A DNA stretch of 64,000 nucleotides from Novilysobacter_A longmucuonensis (GTDB lineage: Bacteria; Pseudomonadota; Gammaproteobacteria; Xanthomonadales; Xanthomonadaceae): contig NZ_JBJMAW010000002.1 in NCBI RefSeq assembly GCF_046600735.1, positions 389,497-453,496 of the forward strand. Reading direction: 5' to 3'. Both the position numbers and the translations under genes were made by a program. The notes beneath the pieces are model-generated. The model was given only the letters and a program-made list of their open reading frames with translations, searched no databases and had not been told where the DNA came from. Shown piece after piece: positions 25,587 through 34,339 of the stretch (positions within the stretch are counted from its first letter, which is position 1; every line of letters starts with the position of its first letter).

Positions 25587-26687
25587 GTGCCCATCTGGAT
25601 CAAAGACCCCGCCGCGCTGCAGGCGCGCTTCGCCATCGCCCCGGCCCGGATCGGTCTGGACACCGAATTCATCCGCGAGCGCACCTACTGGCCGCAACTC
25701 GCGCTGGTGCAGATTGCGCTGGCTGGCAGCGATGGCGAGGACATCCTGCTGGTCGACCCGCTGGTGCCCGGCATGGCCGAGGCGCTTGCGCCAATCCTGG
25801 TCGACCCGGCGATCCTGAAGGTGATGCACAGCCCGAGCGAGGACCTGGTCGCGTTCAAACGTGCCTGCGGGGTCGTGCCCAAGCCGTTGTTCGATACCCA
25901 GTTGGCCGCGGCGCTCGCCGGCATCGGCAGCGGGCTGGGCTACCAGAAGCTGGTCGAGCAGGTCACCGGCGTGGCGCTGGCCAAGGGCGAGACGCGCTCG
26001 GACTGGCTACGCCGGCCGTTGTCGCCGGCGCAGCTGGAATACGCCGCCGACGACGTGCGCCACCTGTTCGAGATGCACGATGTGCTCGATGGCCAGCTCG
26101 GCCAGCTCGATCGCCTCCAGTGGCTGGCCGAAGACGCCGTGCGGATCGTGCTCAATGCCGAGAACGAGACGTTCGAGCGCTGGCCGCACCTGTCGATGCG
26201 CAGCGCGCAGTTCCTCGAGCGTGAGGCCCAGCACCGGCTGATCCGGCTGCTGCGCTGGCGCGACGCCTATGCCCGCAAGAGCGATCGTCCGCGCACCTGG
26301 ATCCTGGACAACGAGCTCGCCGTCGCCCTGGCGCGCCTGCCGCCGCCGGACCGCGCCGCGCTGCAGCAGCAGCTGGACGCCCACCCCAAGGCGCCGCGCA
26401 AGCTCGGCGATGCAATCTGGTCGGCATTGGACACCCCGCTGGACGATGAAGCCGATGCGCCGGACGCGGGCATGGCCGAACGCCGCGACAAGCAGCGCCT
26501 GCGCCGGTTGCAGGACGCGGTCGCCACCCGCAGCGGCGAACTCGGCCTGCCCGACGGCGTGCTCGCCTCCAAGCGCTGGCTGGAGATGTTGCTTGATACC
26601 GGTGAATGGCCGGACGCGATCGGCGGCTGGCGCCGCGCGGCGCTGGAGCCGGCGCTGGCGCCGCTGCTCGCCCCGGCACCTGGCTGA
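25587..26687 (+). CDS. rnd: Ribonuclease D
   Basis: 366 residues from GTG 25587. A 3'-5' exoribonuclease of the DEDD family that trims tRNA 3' ends. Exo motifs: LDTEFIRERTYWPQL (I), HSPSEDLVAFKRACG (II), FDTQLAAAL, and YAADDVRHL (III). A C-terminal helical HRDC-like region follows. It is transcribed away from the lipoprotein gene and towards the tRNA-Ala gene. Confidence 0.96.
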   Translation: MPIWIKDPAALQARFAIAPARIGLDTEFIRERTYWPQLALVQIALAGSDGEDILLVDPLVPGMAEALAPILVDPAILKVMHSPSEDLVAFKRACGVVPKPLFDTQLAAALAGIGSGLGYQKLVEQVTGVALAKGETRSDWLRRPLSPAQLEYAADDVRHLFEMHDVLDGQLGQLDRLQWLAEDAVRIVLNAENETFERWPHLSMRSAQFLEREAQHRLIRLLRWRDAYARKSDRPRTWILDNELAVALARLPPPDRAALQQQLDAHPKAPRKLGDAIWSALDTPLDDEADAPDAGMAERRDKQRLRRLQDAVATRSGELGLPDGVLASKRWLEMLLDTGEWPDAIGGWRRAALEPALAPLLAPAPG

Positions 26688-26714
26688 ACTCGCGTACGCC
26701 CGGCATCGCTTTTT

Positions 26715-26790
26715 GTAGGAGCGGCTTCAGCCGCGATCGCATCGATTACCGCTCGCGATCTTTCAGGATTGCGGCTGAAGCCGCTTCTAC
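26715..26790. repeat. Inverted repeat pair GTAGGAGCGGCTTCAGCC type
   Basis: GTAGGAGCGGCTTCAGCCGCG and the inverse GCGGCTGAAGCCGCTTCTAC, separated by about 35 bases. Third copy of the family at 14034 and 22575. Confidence 0.85.
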
Positions 26791-26860
26791 AACAACTGGC
26801 GAGTGCACCGGCACCGGACTGGCGTTGGCCATTCCGGCCCGCTAGACTTGCATCCTTCGT

Positions 26861-26936
26861 GGGGCGGTAGCTCAGCTGGGAGAGCGCCACGTTCGCATCG
26901 TGGAGGTCAGGGGTTCGATCCCCCTCCGCTCCACCA
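26861..26936 (+). tRNA. tRNA-Ala (anticodon CGC)
   Basis: 76 bases with CCA encoded. Acceptor arm GGGGCGG pairs with CCGCTCC and includes the G3-U70 identity pair of alanine tRNAs. D arm GCTCAGCTGGGAGAGC, anticodon stem CCACG/CGTGG around loop TTCGCAT (anticodon CGC), T arm with GGTTCGATCC. Confidence 0.97.
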
Positions 26937-26947
26937 CGAAATCAAGA

Positions 26948-26975
26948 GGCCGCGAGCAATCGCGGCCTTTTTTTT
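26948..26975 (+). terminator. Rho-independent terminator after tRNA-Ala
   Basis: Perfect 8-bp stem GGCCGCGA/TCGCGGCC with loop GCAA, followed by eight T, 11 bases after the tRNA 3' end. Confidence 0.95.
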
Positions 26976-27090
26976 GGTTTTTCCCACCCTGGGCCGTTGC
27001 CCAGCTGGGCGTCATCCGTCCTGGGAACGCCATCCATGTGCAAGCGCGCGACGCGACTGCACCCGGCCGAGGCGCTCGGCTGCGGCAGGC

Positions 27091-27153
27091 GTAGAGCGGA
27101 GCTCGCTCCACTGCCGCGTCGCGACAAGAACAGCCGAGCAAGCTCGGCTCTAC
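27091..27153. repeat. GTAG repeat pair
   Basis: GTAGAGCGGAGCTCGCTCCACTG and the inverse CAGCCGAGCAAGCTCGGCTCTAC. It separates the tRNA terminator from the leftward serine hydrolase gene. Confidence 0.85.
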
Positions 27154-27202
27154 CGATCACGCCGAACGATGCAGCCGCTGCAGAGAGCGGCAGCACAGGC
27201 GC

Positions 27203-28294
27203 TCATCGCGCCATGAAGCGCGCGGCGATCGCCTTCGCGGTGGCGTAGGGCTCCGGCGCGTTGCGGTTGCTGAGGATCACCACGCTCAGCCGCTGCCGCG
27301 GGTGACGCACGATCACGTTGCGGAACCCGATCGTTTCCCCCGAATGCCAGACGCTGTCGCCGCTGATGCGCCAGCCGTAGCCGTACTGGATGCCGCGCAC
27401 GTCGGTGGCGGTGGCCGGGCTGAACGCCAGCCGCCGCGACGCAGCGCCCAGCAGCCCGTTGCCGTACAGCGCGGCGTCCCATCGGGCGAGGTCCTGGACC
27501 GAGGAATAGATGCCGCCATCGCCGAGCACCGCGCTGGTCCGGTCCTGGTCGGTGCGAGCCCAGCCGGCATCCAGTTCGCTGTAGCCGTAGGCGCGATGTT
27601 GCACCGTCGGCCCGTGCGGCACCTGGACCAGGCTGCCGTCCATACCGGCTGGCAGGAAGATCCGTTCGCGCAGGAAGTTGGAAAACGCACGCCCGGATGC
27701 GCGCTCCACAATCAGCGCCAGCAACGCGTAGCCGCTGTTGCTGTAGCGGTAGCCGCCGCCGGGCGGAAAGTACAACCGGTTTTGCGGCGCCAGCAGCCGC
27801 AATACATCCGCGTCGCGCAGCTGTGCGGTGGCGGTCGCGGGGATTACGTCCTCGTAATCGACCAGGCCGGAGGTGTGGGTGAGCAGGTGGCGGATGCTGA
27901 CTGCATCCGCGGCGGGATGCAGCGACGGCAACCACCGGCGCACCGCATCGTCCAGCCCGAGGCGGCTGTCCTCGGCCAGCATCAGCACCGCGGCCGCGGT
28001 GAACTGCTTGGTCACCGAGGCCAGCCGGTAGTTGGTCGACGGCGTGGTCGCGATGCCCTGCTCGAGATCGGCCACTCCATAGCTGCGCAGCACCAGCGTT
28101 TCGCCGTTGCGCACCACCAGCACCGAAGCACCCGGTACGGCGCCCTGGTATCGCTGCATCAGGCGGTCGACTGCTTCGCTCATGCGCTCGGCATCGTCGG
28201 CGCACCCGGCCGGCCGGCACGACCGGACGGCAGCGACCGCGGTCGCGCGCGACACCGGCGGCCATGCGGCTTCAGCGACCGGGGCAGGCGCCAT
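27203..28294 (-). CDS. Penicillin-binding-like serine hydrolase (beta-lactamase class C fold)
   Basis: 363 residues. Active-site SVTK (in LASVTKQFTAAAVLM), YSN (in YRYSNSGYALLALI) and HSGET near the C-terminus fit the SxxK / YxN / HxG motifs of the class C and D-peptidase family. Likely a DD-peptidase, D-aminopeptidase or esterase; substrate unknown. Start ATG 28294 lies 40 bases after the preceding gene. Its N-terminus is Ala/Pro-rich and lacks a convincing signal peptide, unlike the paralogue upstream, so the protein may be cytoplasmic or its 5' end altered. Last gene of the leftward arm of the muropeptide island. Confidence 0.85.
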   Translation of the reverse strand: MAPAPVAEAAWPPVSRATAVAAVRSCRPAGCADDAERMSEAVDRLMQRYQGAVPGASVLVVRNGETLVLRSYGVADLEQGIATTPSTNYRLASVTKQFTAAAVLMLAEDSRLGLDDAVRRWLPSLHPAADAVSIRHLLTHTSGLVDYEDVIPATATAQLRDADVLRLLAPQNRLYFPPGGGYRYSNSGYALLALIVERASGRAFSNFLRERIFLPAGMDGSLVQVPHGPTVQHRAYGYSELDAGWARTDQDRTSAVLGDGGIYSSVQDLARWDAALYGNGLLGAASRRLAFSPATATDVRGIQYGYGWRISGDSVWHSGETIGFRNVIVRHPRQRLSVVILSNRNAPEPYATAKAIAARFMAR

Positions 28295-28333
28295 GCTCGA
28301 CCCATCGGGACATCGGTGCAGGCCGGCGCGGCG

Positions 28334-29926
28334 TCAACGGCACGCAGCGGTGCGGGTGAATGCGAGGTCTTCATAGTCGTAGCTGAAGTCCGCTTCGGGA
28401 TCGACCTTGGCCATCCCCAGGGTGGAGCCGTCATCGCCGCCGGCGAAGCTCAGCCATGCCTCGGCGTCCACGCTGTCCTCGTGCCAGTCGACCAGGTAAC
28501 GCTCGCCCACGCGCATCACCTCGCCCACCAGCATCGGCGACTTGGCCGACTCGAACTGCACCCCGCCCGCGCGCTCGCATACCGTGACTTCGCCGAACCA
28601 GGGATCGCGGTAGGTACCGAGCCAGCGCGCCAGCTCCTGCACGGTGGCCGGCCGGCGCGAGGAGGTATCGGGTTCCGCCGGTCGGTCCGGCGCGGATGAC
28701 TGGCTGGCTAGCTCCTCGGCGTACCGCGCAACCGAGCCCGTCGATTGCGGTTTGGTGAAATGCTCGGCCAGCACCTGGTCGAGTACCGTGCGCGCCTCGC
28801 CGCCGCTGCCGTTGATCAGCACCACGAAGCCCGAGCGCTGCTCCGGCAACAGGTGCAGCACCGAGTACATGCCCGCCAGCGTGCCGGTGTGCGACACGCT
28901 CCAGACCCCGTCGATATCCGCAAGTCGCCAGCCATAACCGTAGGCGTAGAAGTGGCTGCCGTTCCAGTCGCGCCGACGCTGCGAAATCGGCATCGGCATG
29001 TGCGCGGTCCACATCGCGCGGCGCTGCTCCGGCGACAGCCAGGCCTGCTGCTGCGGCGTCGGCGCCAACCAGTTCTGCGCCCACGCCAGCATGTCATCGA
29101 GGCTGCAGCGGATGCCGCCGGCCGCGGCCGAGGTAATCGCCGGGATCACCGCACGATCGGCACGGATCACGACGTTGCGCCCGTCGCGGCGCATGTGCGG
29201 TTGGGCGATATCGGCCACCGCATCGCGGTCGATCTGGCCGACGCGGCAGCCCGACAGGCCCAGGGGTTCGAACACTTCGCGCCGCACCAGTTCCTCGTAG
29301 GACGCGCCGCCGGCTGCTGCCGCAACTTCGCCGGCGACCACGTAAAGCAGGTTGTCGTAGGCATAGCGCGAGCGGAAGCTGTGCTGCGGTTCCAAATGCG
29401 CCAGACCGGCGATGATGTCCTCGCGGTCGAAATGGTTCGGCTCCGGCCACAACATCAGGTCGCCGGCGCCTTCGCGCAGGCCGCTGTTGTGGATCAGCAG
29501 GTCGCGCACCTGCATCTCGCGGCTGACCCATGGGTCGTGCATGCGGAACTGCGGCAGGTGCTTTTGGACCGGATCGTCCCAGCGCAGCTTGCCGGTATCG
29601 ACCAGGCGCGCCAGCACGCTGGCGGTCATGGCCTTGGAGTTGGAGGCGATCTTGAACAGCGTGTCCGGGGTGATCGGCCGGCCCGACCCGGCGACCACCA
29701 CGCCGGCGGTGCGCACGTAGCTGATATCTCCGTCCTCGATCACGCCGACGGCGATGCCGGGGAGCTGGTAGCGGGCGATCACCTCGTCGATGACGGCATC
29801 GAAGTGCTGATGATCCGCAGGTGGTGCCGGGGATGCCCAGGCGAAGCCGCCGACGGCCAGTACCATCCAGGCGGTCATCCCTGCGCAGGCGCGGACCCAG
29901 AGAGGGCTGGCGGCAGGTGGCGTCAT
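28334..29926 (-). CDS. Secreted penicillin-binding-like serine hydrolase
   Basis: 530 residues from ATG 29926, coupled to the dipeptidase gene by an ATGA overlap. Signal peptide (hydrophobic MTAWMVLAVGGFAWA, cut near residue 32). Active site SNSK (in KIASNSKAMTASVLARL), YDN (RYAYDNLLYVVAGE) and HTGT (VSHTGTLAGMYS), so SxxK / YxN / HxG are complete. A C-terminal beta domain of about 130 residues follows (LARWLGTYRDPWFGEV), as in D-aminopeptidase-type family members. Probably periplasmic cleavage of D-amino-acid peptides; the substrate is inferred from context. Confidence 0.88.
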   Translation of the reverse strand: MTPPAASPLWVRACAGMTAWMVLAVGGFAWASPAPPADHQHFDAVIDEVIARYQLPGIAVGVIEDGDISYVRTAGVVVAGSGRPITPDTLFKIASNSKAMTASVLARLVDTGKLRWDDPVQKHLPQFRMHDPWVSREMQVRDLLIHNSGLREGAGDLMLWPEPNHFDREDIIAGLAHLEPQHSFRSRYAYDNLLYVVAGEVAAAAGGASYEELVRREVFEPLGLSGCRVGQIDRDAVADIAQPHMRRDGRNVVIRADRAVIPAITSAAAGGIRCSLDDMLAWAQNWLAPTPQQQAWLSPEQRRAMWTAHMPMPISQRRRDWNGSHFYAYGYGWRLADIDGVWSVSHTGTLAGMYSVLHLLPEQRSGFVVLINGSGGEARTVLDQVLAEHFTKPQSTGSVARYAEELASQSSAPDRPAEPDTSSRRPATVQELARWLGTYRDPWFGEVTVCERAGGVQFESAKSPMLVGEVMRVGERYLVDWHEDSVDAEAWLSFAGGDDGSTLGMAKVDPEADFSYDYEDLAFTRTAACR

Positions 29927-31149
29927 TGCGCACGCTCCGCACGCGCGACCCGCTCGACCTCGCTCCACACCCGCAGCAGGTTGCCACCCCAAAGGGCGGC
30001 GATGTCCTCGTCACTGAAGCCGCGCCGGCGCAATCCCGCGGTGACGTTCGGCGTCTCGCTCGCATCGAGCCAGCCGGTGATGCCGCCGCCACCGTCGAAG
30101 TCCGACGCCAGCCCGACATGCTCGATCCCGGCGACCTGCACCGCGTGCTCGATGTGATCTAGGTAGTCATCCAGCGTCGCTACCGGGTGTTCCCGCTCGA
30201 TCCGCGCCAGGCCTTGCCGGTACGCCGGCAGTTCCTCGTGTCGGTCGCTGTCGAACTCGGTCGCGCCGGCCTGCCGCGCAACGGCTTCCTGCAGCGCGGC
30301 CACGGCCGCCTCACGCTGGGGATCGAGCTTGAGGAAGCCGCTGTAGGCGACCACCTGCACTACGCCACGATTGGCGGCGATGCCGCGCAGCAATGCGTCA
30401 TTGATGTTGCGCGGGTGCGGGACCAGCGCATGGGCGGACGAGTGCGAGGCGATCACCGGCGCGGCCGTGGCCTGCAGCACGTCGCGCACGCAGGCGTCGG
30501 ACGCGTGCGAGACGTCGAGCATGATCCCGAGCGCGTTCGCGCGCTGCAGCACCGAGCGACCGAACCGGCTCAGCCCGACGTCGCCGGCTGGGGCGTCACC
30601 GAATTCCGGCCGCGCGCCCGAGCTGGTGCAGATGGCGTTGTGGCCGGTGTGGGTCAGCCCGAGGTAACGCGCGCCGCGGGCGTAGACGGCATCCAACAGG
30701 TCGAGTCGGCGGCCGAGCGAGTAGCCGTTCTCGATCCCGATCATCGCCGAGAGCAGCCCGCCGGCGTGGTGCTCGCGGACCTGCCGCGGGGTGGTCGCCA
30801 GGCGGATGCGGCCGGGGTAGCGCGCCAGCATCAACTCGATCGCGGCGTACTTGCGCTCGGCCTGGGCGATCGCGTCGGCGTAGCCTGCCGCCGTCAGCGG
30901 CCCCTGCTCGACATAGATCACGAAGAACGCCGCGTCTAGGCCGCCGCGCTCCATCTTGCCAAGGTCGACCTTCAGCGCGGTGTCGCCACCGACGTCGTAG
31001 CGCGCCTCGCGCATGTAGGTCGGCGGGATGTCGACGTGCGTGTCGATCGTCAGCAGCCCGTCATGCGCGAGCTCGGCACCAGCGCCCGCCAGTGGCGCCA
31101 GCGCGAGGGCGGCGACGCCGCAGAGTTTCGTGAAACGGGTCATTCCCAA
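29923..31149 (-). CDS. Secreted membrane-dipeptidase family (M19) zinc dipeptidase
   Basis: 408 residues. Signal peptide (LCGVAALALAPLAGAGA) then the M19 barrel: DTHVDIPP (HxD), the bridging Glu in IGIENGYSLG, LTHTGHNAI, VSHASDACV, ASHSSAHAL and SDFDGGGGI. M19 enzymes hydrolyse dipeptides, several accept D-residues at the second position, and some cleave L-Ala-D-Glu. Beside an Ala-Glu epimerase that is the natural guess. The start is TTG 31149 with GGAG at 8 bases, or ATG 31143. First gene after the receptor terminator. Confidence 0.9.
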   Translation of the reverse strand: MGMTRFTKLCGVAALALAPLAGAGAELAHDGLLTIDTHVDIPPTYMREARYDVGGDTALKVDLGKMERGGLDAAFFVIYVEQGPLTAAGYADAIAQAERKYAAIELMLARYPGRIRLATTPRQVREHHAGGLLSAMIGIENGYSLGRRLDLLDAVYARGARYLGLTHTGHNAICTSSGARPEFGDAPAGDVGLSRFGRSVLQRANALGIMLDVSHASDACVRDVLQATAAPVIASHSSAHALVPHPRNINDALLRGIAANRGVVQVVAYSGFLKLDPQREAAVAALQEAVARQAGATEFDSDRHEELPAYRQGLARIEREHPVATLDDYLDHIEHAVQVAGIEHVGLASDFDGGGGITGWLDASETPNVTAGLRRRGFSDEDIAALWGGNLLRVWSEVERVARAERAQ

Positions 31150-31241
31150 AGAATCATCTCCACCTGAAGCAGCCGCACTCCAGCATCAGCAGCGAACTCG
31201 TGCGGCCCGCCAATCCATCCCGTCTGTTCGCCGGCGGGGCC

Positions 31242-31274
31242 AAAAAAAAAGGCGGCCTGCTCGCACAGGCCGCC
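31242..31274 (-). terminator. Strong rho-independent terminator after the TonB receptor gene
   Basis: Stem GGCGGCCTG/CAGGCCGCC (31251-31259 with 31266-31274) followed on the minus strand by nine T. It ends the transglutaminase-receptor transcript before the dipeptidase, so the downstream genes need read-through or their own promoter. Confidence 0.95.
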
Positions 31275-31287
31275 AAGGGGGATTGGC

Positions 31288-34200
31288 TCAGAAGTCGAGC
31301 GAGAGTGTCAACTGGCCGTAGCGCGACGACTGCAGGAAGCGCTCCTGGCCGAAGAACTCGTTGCGATCGCCGACGCCGGGTTCCAGCTCCTGGTAGACCC
31401 AGACCGGCTCCTGCCTGTCGAGCAGGTTGTAGACGGCGAGCTTGGCCCTGAACGTGGAGGGGCCGAAGGAACGCTCGTACGCGATGCTCGCGCCGATGTC
31501 GAAGATCCACGGCATGCGCCCGGCGCCGCCGCGCGGGGAATGCTCGAAGATCCGGTCATCGGTGCTCCAGGTGTCGCCTTCGCTCGCATCCACCGGCCGC
31601 GTGCAGTTCTCCACACACAGGTAGTAGCTGTGATAGCTCTTCCAGTTGTAGGGGTTGCCGACGCCGAACGCGGTGATCGGACCTCCCGAGCGCGCGTCCA
31701 GGGTGGCGCCCACGCGCCACTGGTCGGTCAGCGCATAGGTGCCGCGCAGCTTGAACTGGTGGCGGTGGTCGTTGGCCAGGGGGCCGTAGCCGTCGAGGTT
31801 CACGAACGGATCGTCGAAGTTCTCGGTGCGGCCGGTGTCGCCGAAGTTGGTGTCGGTGTTGACCGGGCCCTCGGCGTTGCCCTTGTTCCAGGACAGCGTG
31901 TACGACGCATTGAACATCCACTTGTCATCCCAGGCACGATCGACCTGAAATTCCAGCGCCTCGTAGGTGCGCCTGGGCTTCACCCAGCCACGCTGGCCGG
32001 TGGGCGTGGAGCTGACATACCTCCAGCGGCCGTCGATGAACTGGTAGTTGTCGGCCTCGGTCCAGTAGCCCGCCGTCGCGGTATCGATGGTCAGGTAGCC
32101 ATCAGCCACGCCGTCGCAATTGGTGTCGCCCCAGATGGTGGCCTCCTCGCCGGGGTTGCCCATAACCCAGCTGCTGGCGACCCGCCCGCAGTGCGTGGCG
32201 TTGATGTTCATGTCGTCGATGGCGTTGTTGAGCTTGCGGTAGATGCCGCGCACGCCCCACGACCAGGTCTGGCTGAGCTGCTGCTGGAAGCCGAGGATCA
32301 GCTCGTCCTGGTAGACCGGGTCCATGTCGGCGTCGACTTCCGCACGCAGGTCGCCGACGCTGCCGTCGCCCTGGCTGTTGTCGAAGCCGAACTGCGGGCC
32401 GAGAATCGGCACCGCGTACTGCACGCCGTTGCGCTCCTCGATCTGCCAACCATCGAATCCGTAGTAGGTGCGCTCGTCCAGCAGCGCGCCGGCCTGCTTG
32501 ATGTTGATCACGTTCGCGACCGGCAGGAAGTAACGGCCGACGTTGCCGAACAGCTTGGTCGTGCCGTCCCCGCGCATGTCCCAGGAGAATCCGACCCGCG
32601 GCGCCCACATCTCGTCCATCTCGATGTAGCTGCGGCCCTCGGCGTCCTTGTTGTCGAAGCGCTCGTTGCGCAGGCCCAGGTTGAGGATGAAGTTGTCGCC
32701 GATCGACCAGTTGTCCTCGATGTACCACGCGTTGTTGGTGCTCTCGAACTCACCGAAGACCACGTACCGGCGGGCGCGCACGTAGGCGTTGTAGCCGGGC
32801 GGCACAATGCCGGCACCCGGGATCTGGGCGCCTGGACTCGTGGCGAAGACGTTGTACTGGATGCCGCCGGGGCCGGCGTAGGCCTGGTCCAGGTCGGAGG
32901 TGTTGGACTCGCGGTCGACGCCGAAGCGCAGCAGGTGGTCGCCCAGCGCCCATTCGAAATCGGCGCGGGTCTGCTCGCGCTCGTCGTTGCGGTCGTAGAT
33001 CGTGGCATTGCTGGTGCAACCCAGCGGCACGCCGGGGTCCTCCACCCCTGTCCCGCGGGTCACGTAGTTGCATTCGGCGTCGTTCGGGGAGGCGGTCACG
33101 CTGTTGCGCTCGCTGCGGCCGTGCATCAGCTTCATCGACAGGTTGTCGGTGAGATAGGAGGTCCAGGTGAGCGCCCAGTTGCGCCCGCCGCTCTCGGAGT
33201 ACCTGTCGCTGAGCTTCTGGCCGACGGTATCGGTGTCGAAGTCGTAGCCGTAGGTGCTGCTGTCGATGCGGTTCTCGTTGGAGAACGCCATCAGGCTCAG
33301 CAGGTTGCTGTCGGTCAGCTGCCAGTCCAGCGTGGTGCCCCAGAAGCCATCGTCGGAGTCGCCCTCGGTCAGGCTCGTGCCGGCGTTGTCGGTGTTCTGC
33401 GGCTCGACCTTGCGCCCTTCGTACATGGCGTAGAAAAACAGGCGGTCCTGCACGATCGGTCCCGACGCCCACACGTTCATCCGGGTCGAATCGCTGGTGT
33501 CGCGGCTGCGGGTCAGATAACGCTCGCCGTTGAAGTAGCTGTCGCGCTGGCTGGCCTGCCAGTCCTCCGGCGTCCACACCAGCTTGGCGCCGTAGTGGAA
33601 CTCGTTGCTGCCGGACTTGGCCACCGCATTGACCACGCCGCCGGTGGTGCGGCCGAACTCGACCGAGTAGCCGCCGGTCTTGACCTGGAACTCGCGGTAG
33701 AAGTCGAACGGCGCCTCGGAGAACCCGACCCGGTTGTAGAAATCGGTGACGTTGAGCCCGTTGATGTAGAACGCGTTTTCCGCGACCGAGGAGCCGCCGA
33801 AGGAAACGCCGCCGAAGCTGGCGCTGCCGCTGGCGACGCCCGGCGCGAGCAGCGCCACAGAACTGACGTTGCGCTCCACCGGCAGGCGCTCGAGCTGCTC
33901 GGCGGTGATGTTGGTGGCCGACTCGGTCGAGGTGACGTCCACGGCGTTGATCACCCGCGAGGCGACCACCTCGACCGTTCCCAGTGTCGAGACCGCTCCG
34001 GCCGTGGTGCTGACCACGGTCGCATTGCCGAGGCTGACGGTGACGTTGATCGGTTCGGCGATCGCCGCCCCATCGCGGGTGGCCTCCAGCGTGTAGTTGC
34101 CGACCGGCAGGAACGGAAACCGGTAGTTGCCGTCGGCGTCGGCGGTGACCGTGCGGGTAAAGCCGGTGTCTGGGCTGCGCACCGTGACCTGTGCATTTGC

Positions 34201-34314
34201 GGCGGAGCGGCCTACCACCGATCCGTCCTGGGCGATGGCCATCGGTGCCAGCGATGCCAGGCAGAGCCCCATGGCGATCGACAGCGCGGTTCTGTGCAAT
34301 ACGTTGTTGTTCAT
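31288..34314 (-). CDS. TonB-dependent outer-membrane receptor with carboxypeptidase-regulatory-like domain
   Basis: 1008 residues from ATG 34314 (MNNNVLHRTALSIAMG), preceded by GGAGGGGG. Signal peptide to AIAQD, then a carboxypeptidase-D-regulatory-like beta domain (about 30-105), plug (about 130-260, with ITAEQLERLPVERNVSSVALLAPG) and a long barrel ending in the aromatic terminus SLDF. This is the Oar-like class abundant in xanthomonads and used for peptides and other large ligands. The ligand is not readable from sequence. Its operon with a transglutaminase-like protein and its neighbours suggest cell-wall peptides. Confidence 0.93.
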   Translation of the reverse strand: MNNNVLHRTALSIAMGLCLASLAPMAIAQDGSVVGRSAANAQVTVRSPDTGFTRTVTADADGNYRFPFLPVGNYTLEATRDGAAIAEPINVTVSLGNATVVSTTAGAVSTLGTVEVVASRVINAVDVTSTESATNITAEQLERLPVERNVSSVALLAPGVASGSASFGGVSFGGSSVAENAFYINGLNVTDFYNRVGFSEAPFDFYREFQVKTGGYSVEFGRTTGGVVNAVAKSGSNEFHYGAKLVWTPEDWQASQRDSYFNGERYLTRSRDTSDSTRMNVWASGPIVQDRLFFYAMYEGRKVEPQNTDNAGTSLTEGDSDDGFWGTTLDWQLTDSNLLSLMAFSNENRIDSSTYGYDFDTDTVGQKLSDRYSESGGRNWALTWTSYLTDNLSMKLMHGRSERNSVTASPNDAECNYVTRGTGVEDPGVPLGCTSNATIYDRNDEREQTRADFEWALGDHLLRFGVDRESNTSDLDQAYAGPGGIQYNVFATSPGAQIPGAGIVPPGYNAYVRARRYVVFGEFESTNNAWYIEDNWSIGDNFILNLGLRNERFDNKDAEGRSYIEMDEMWAPRVGFSWDMRGDGTTKLFGNVGRYFLPVANVINIKQAGALLDERTYYGFDGWQIEERNGVQYAVPILGPQFGFDNSQGDGSVGDLRAEVDADMDPVYQDELILGFQQQLSQTWSWGVRGIYRKLNNAIDDMNINATHCGRVASSWVMGNPGEEATIWGDTNCDGVADGYLTIDTATAGYWTEADNYQFIDGRWRYVSSTPTGQRGWVKPRRTYEALEFQVDRAWDDKWMFNASYTLSWNKGNAEGPVNTDTNFGDTGRTENFDDPFVNLDGYGPLANDHRHQFKLRGTYALTDQWRVGATLDARSGGPITAFGVGNPYNWKSYHSYYLCVENCTRPVDASEGDTWSTDDRIFEHSPRGGAGRMPWIFDIGASIAYERSFGPSTFRAKLAVYNLLDRQEPVWVYQELEPGVGDRNEFFGQERFLQSSRYGQLTLSLDF

Positions 34315-34339
34315 GCCCCCTCCGGCAGATGTAGGTCGG

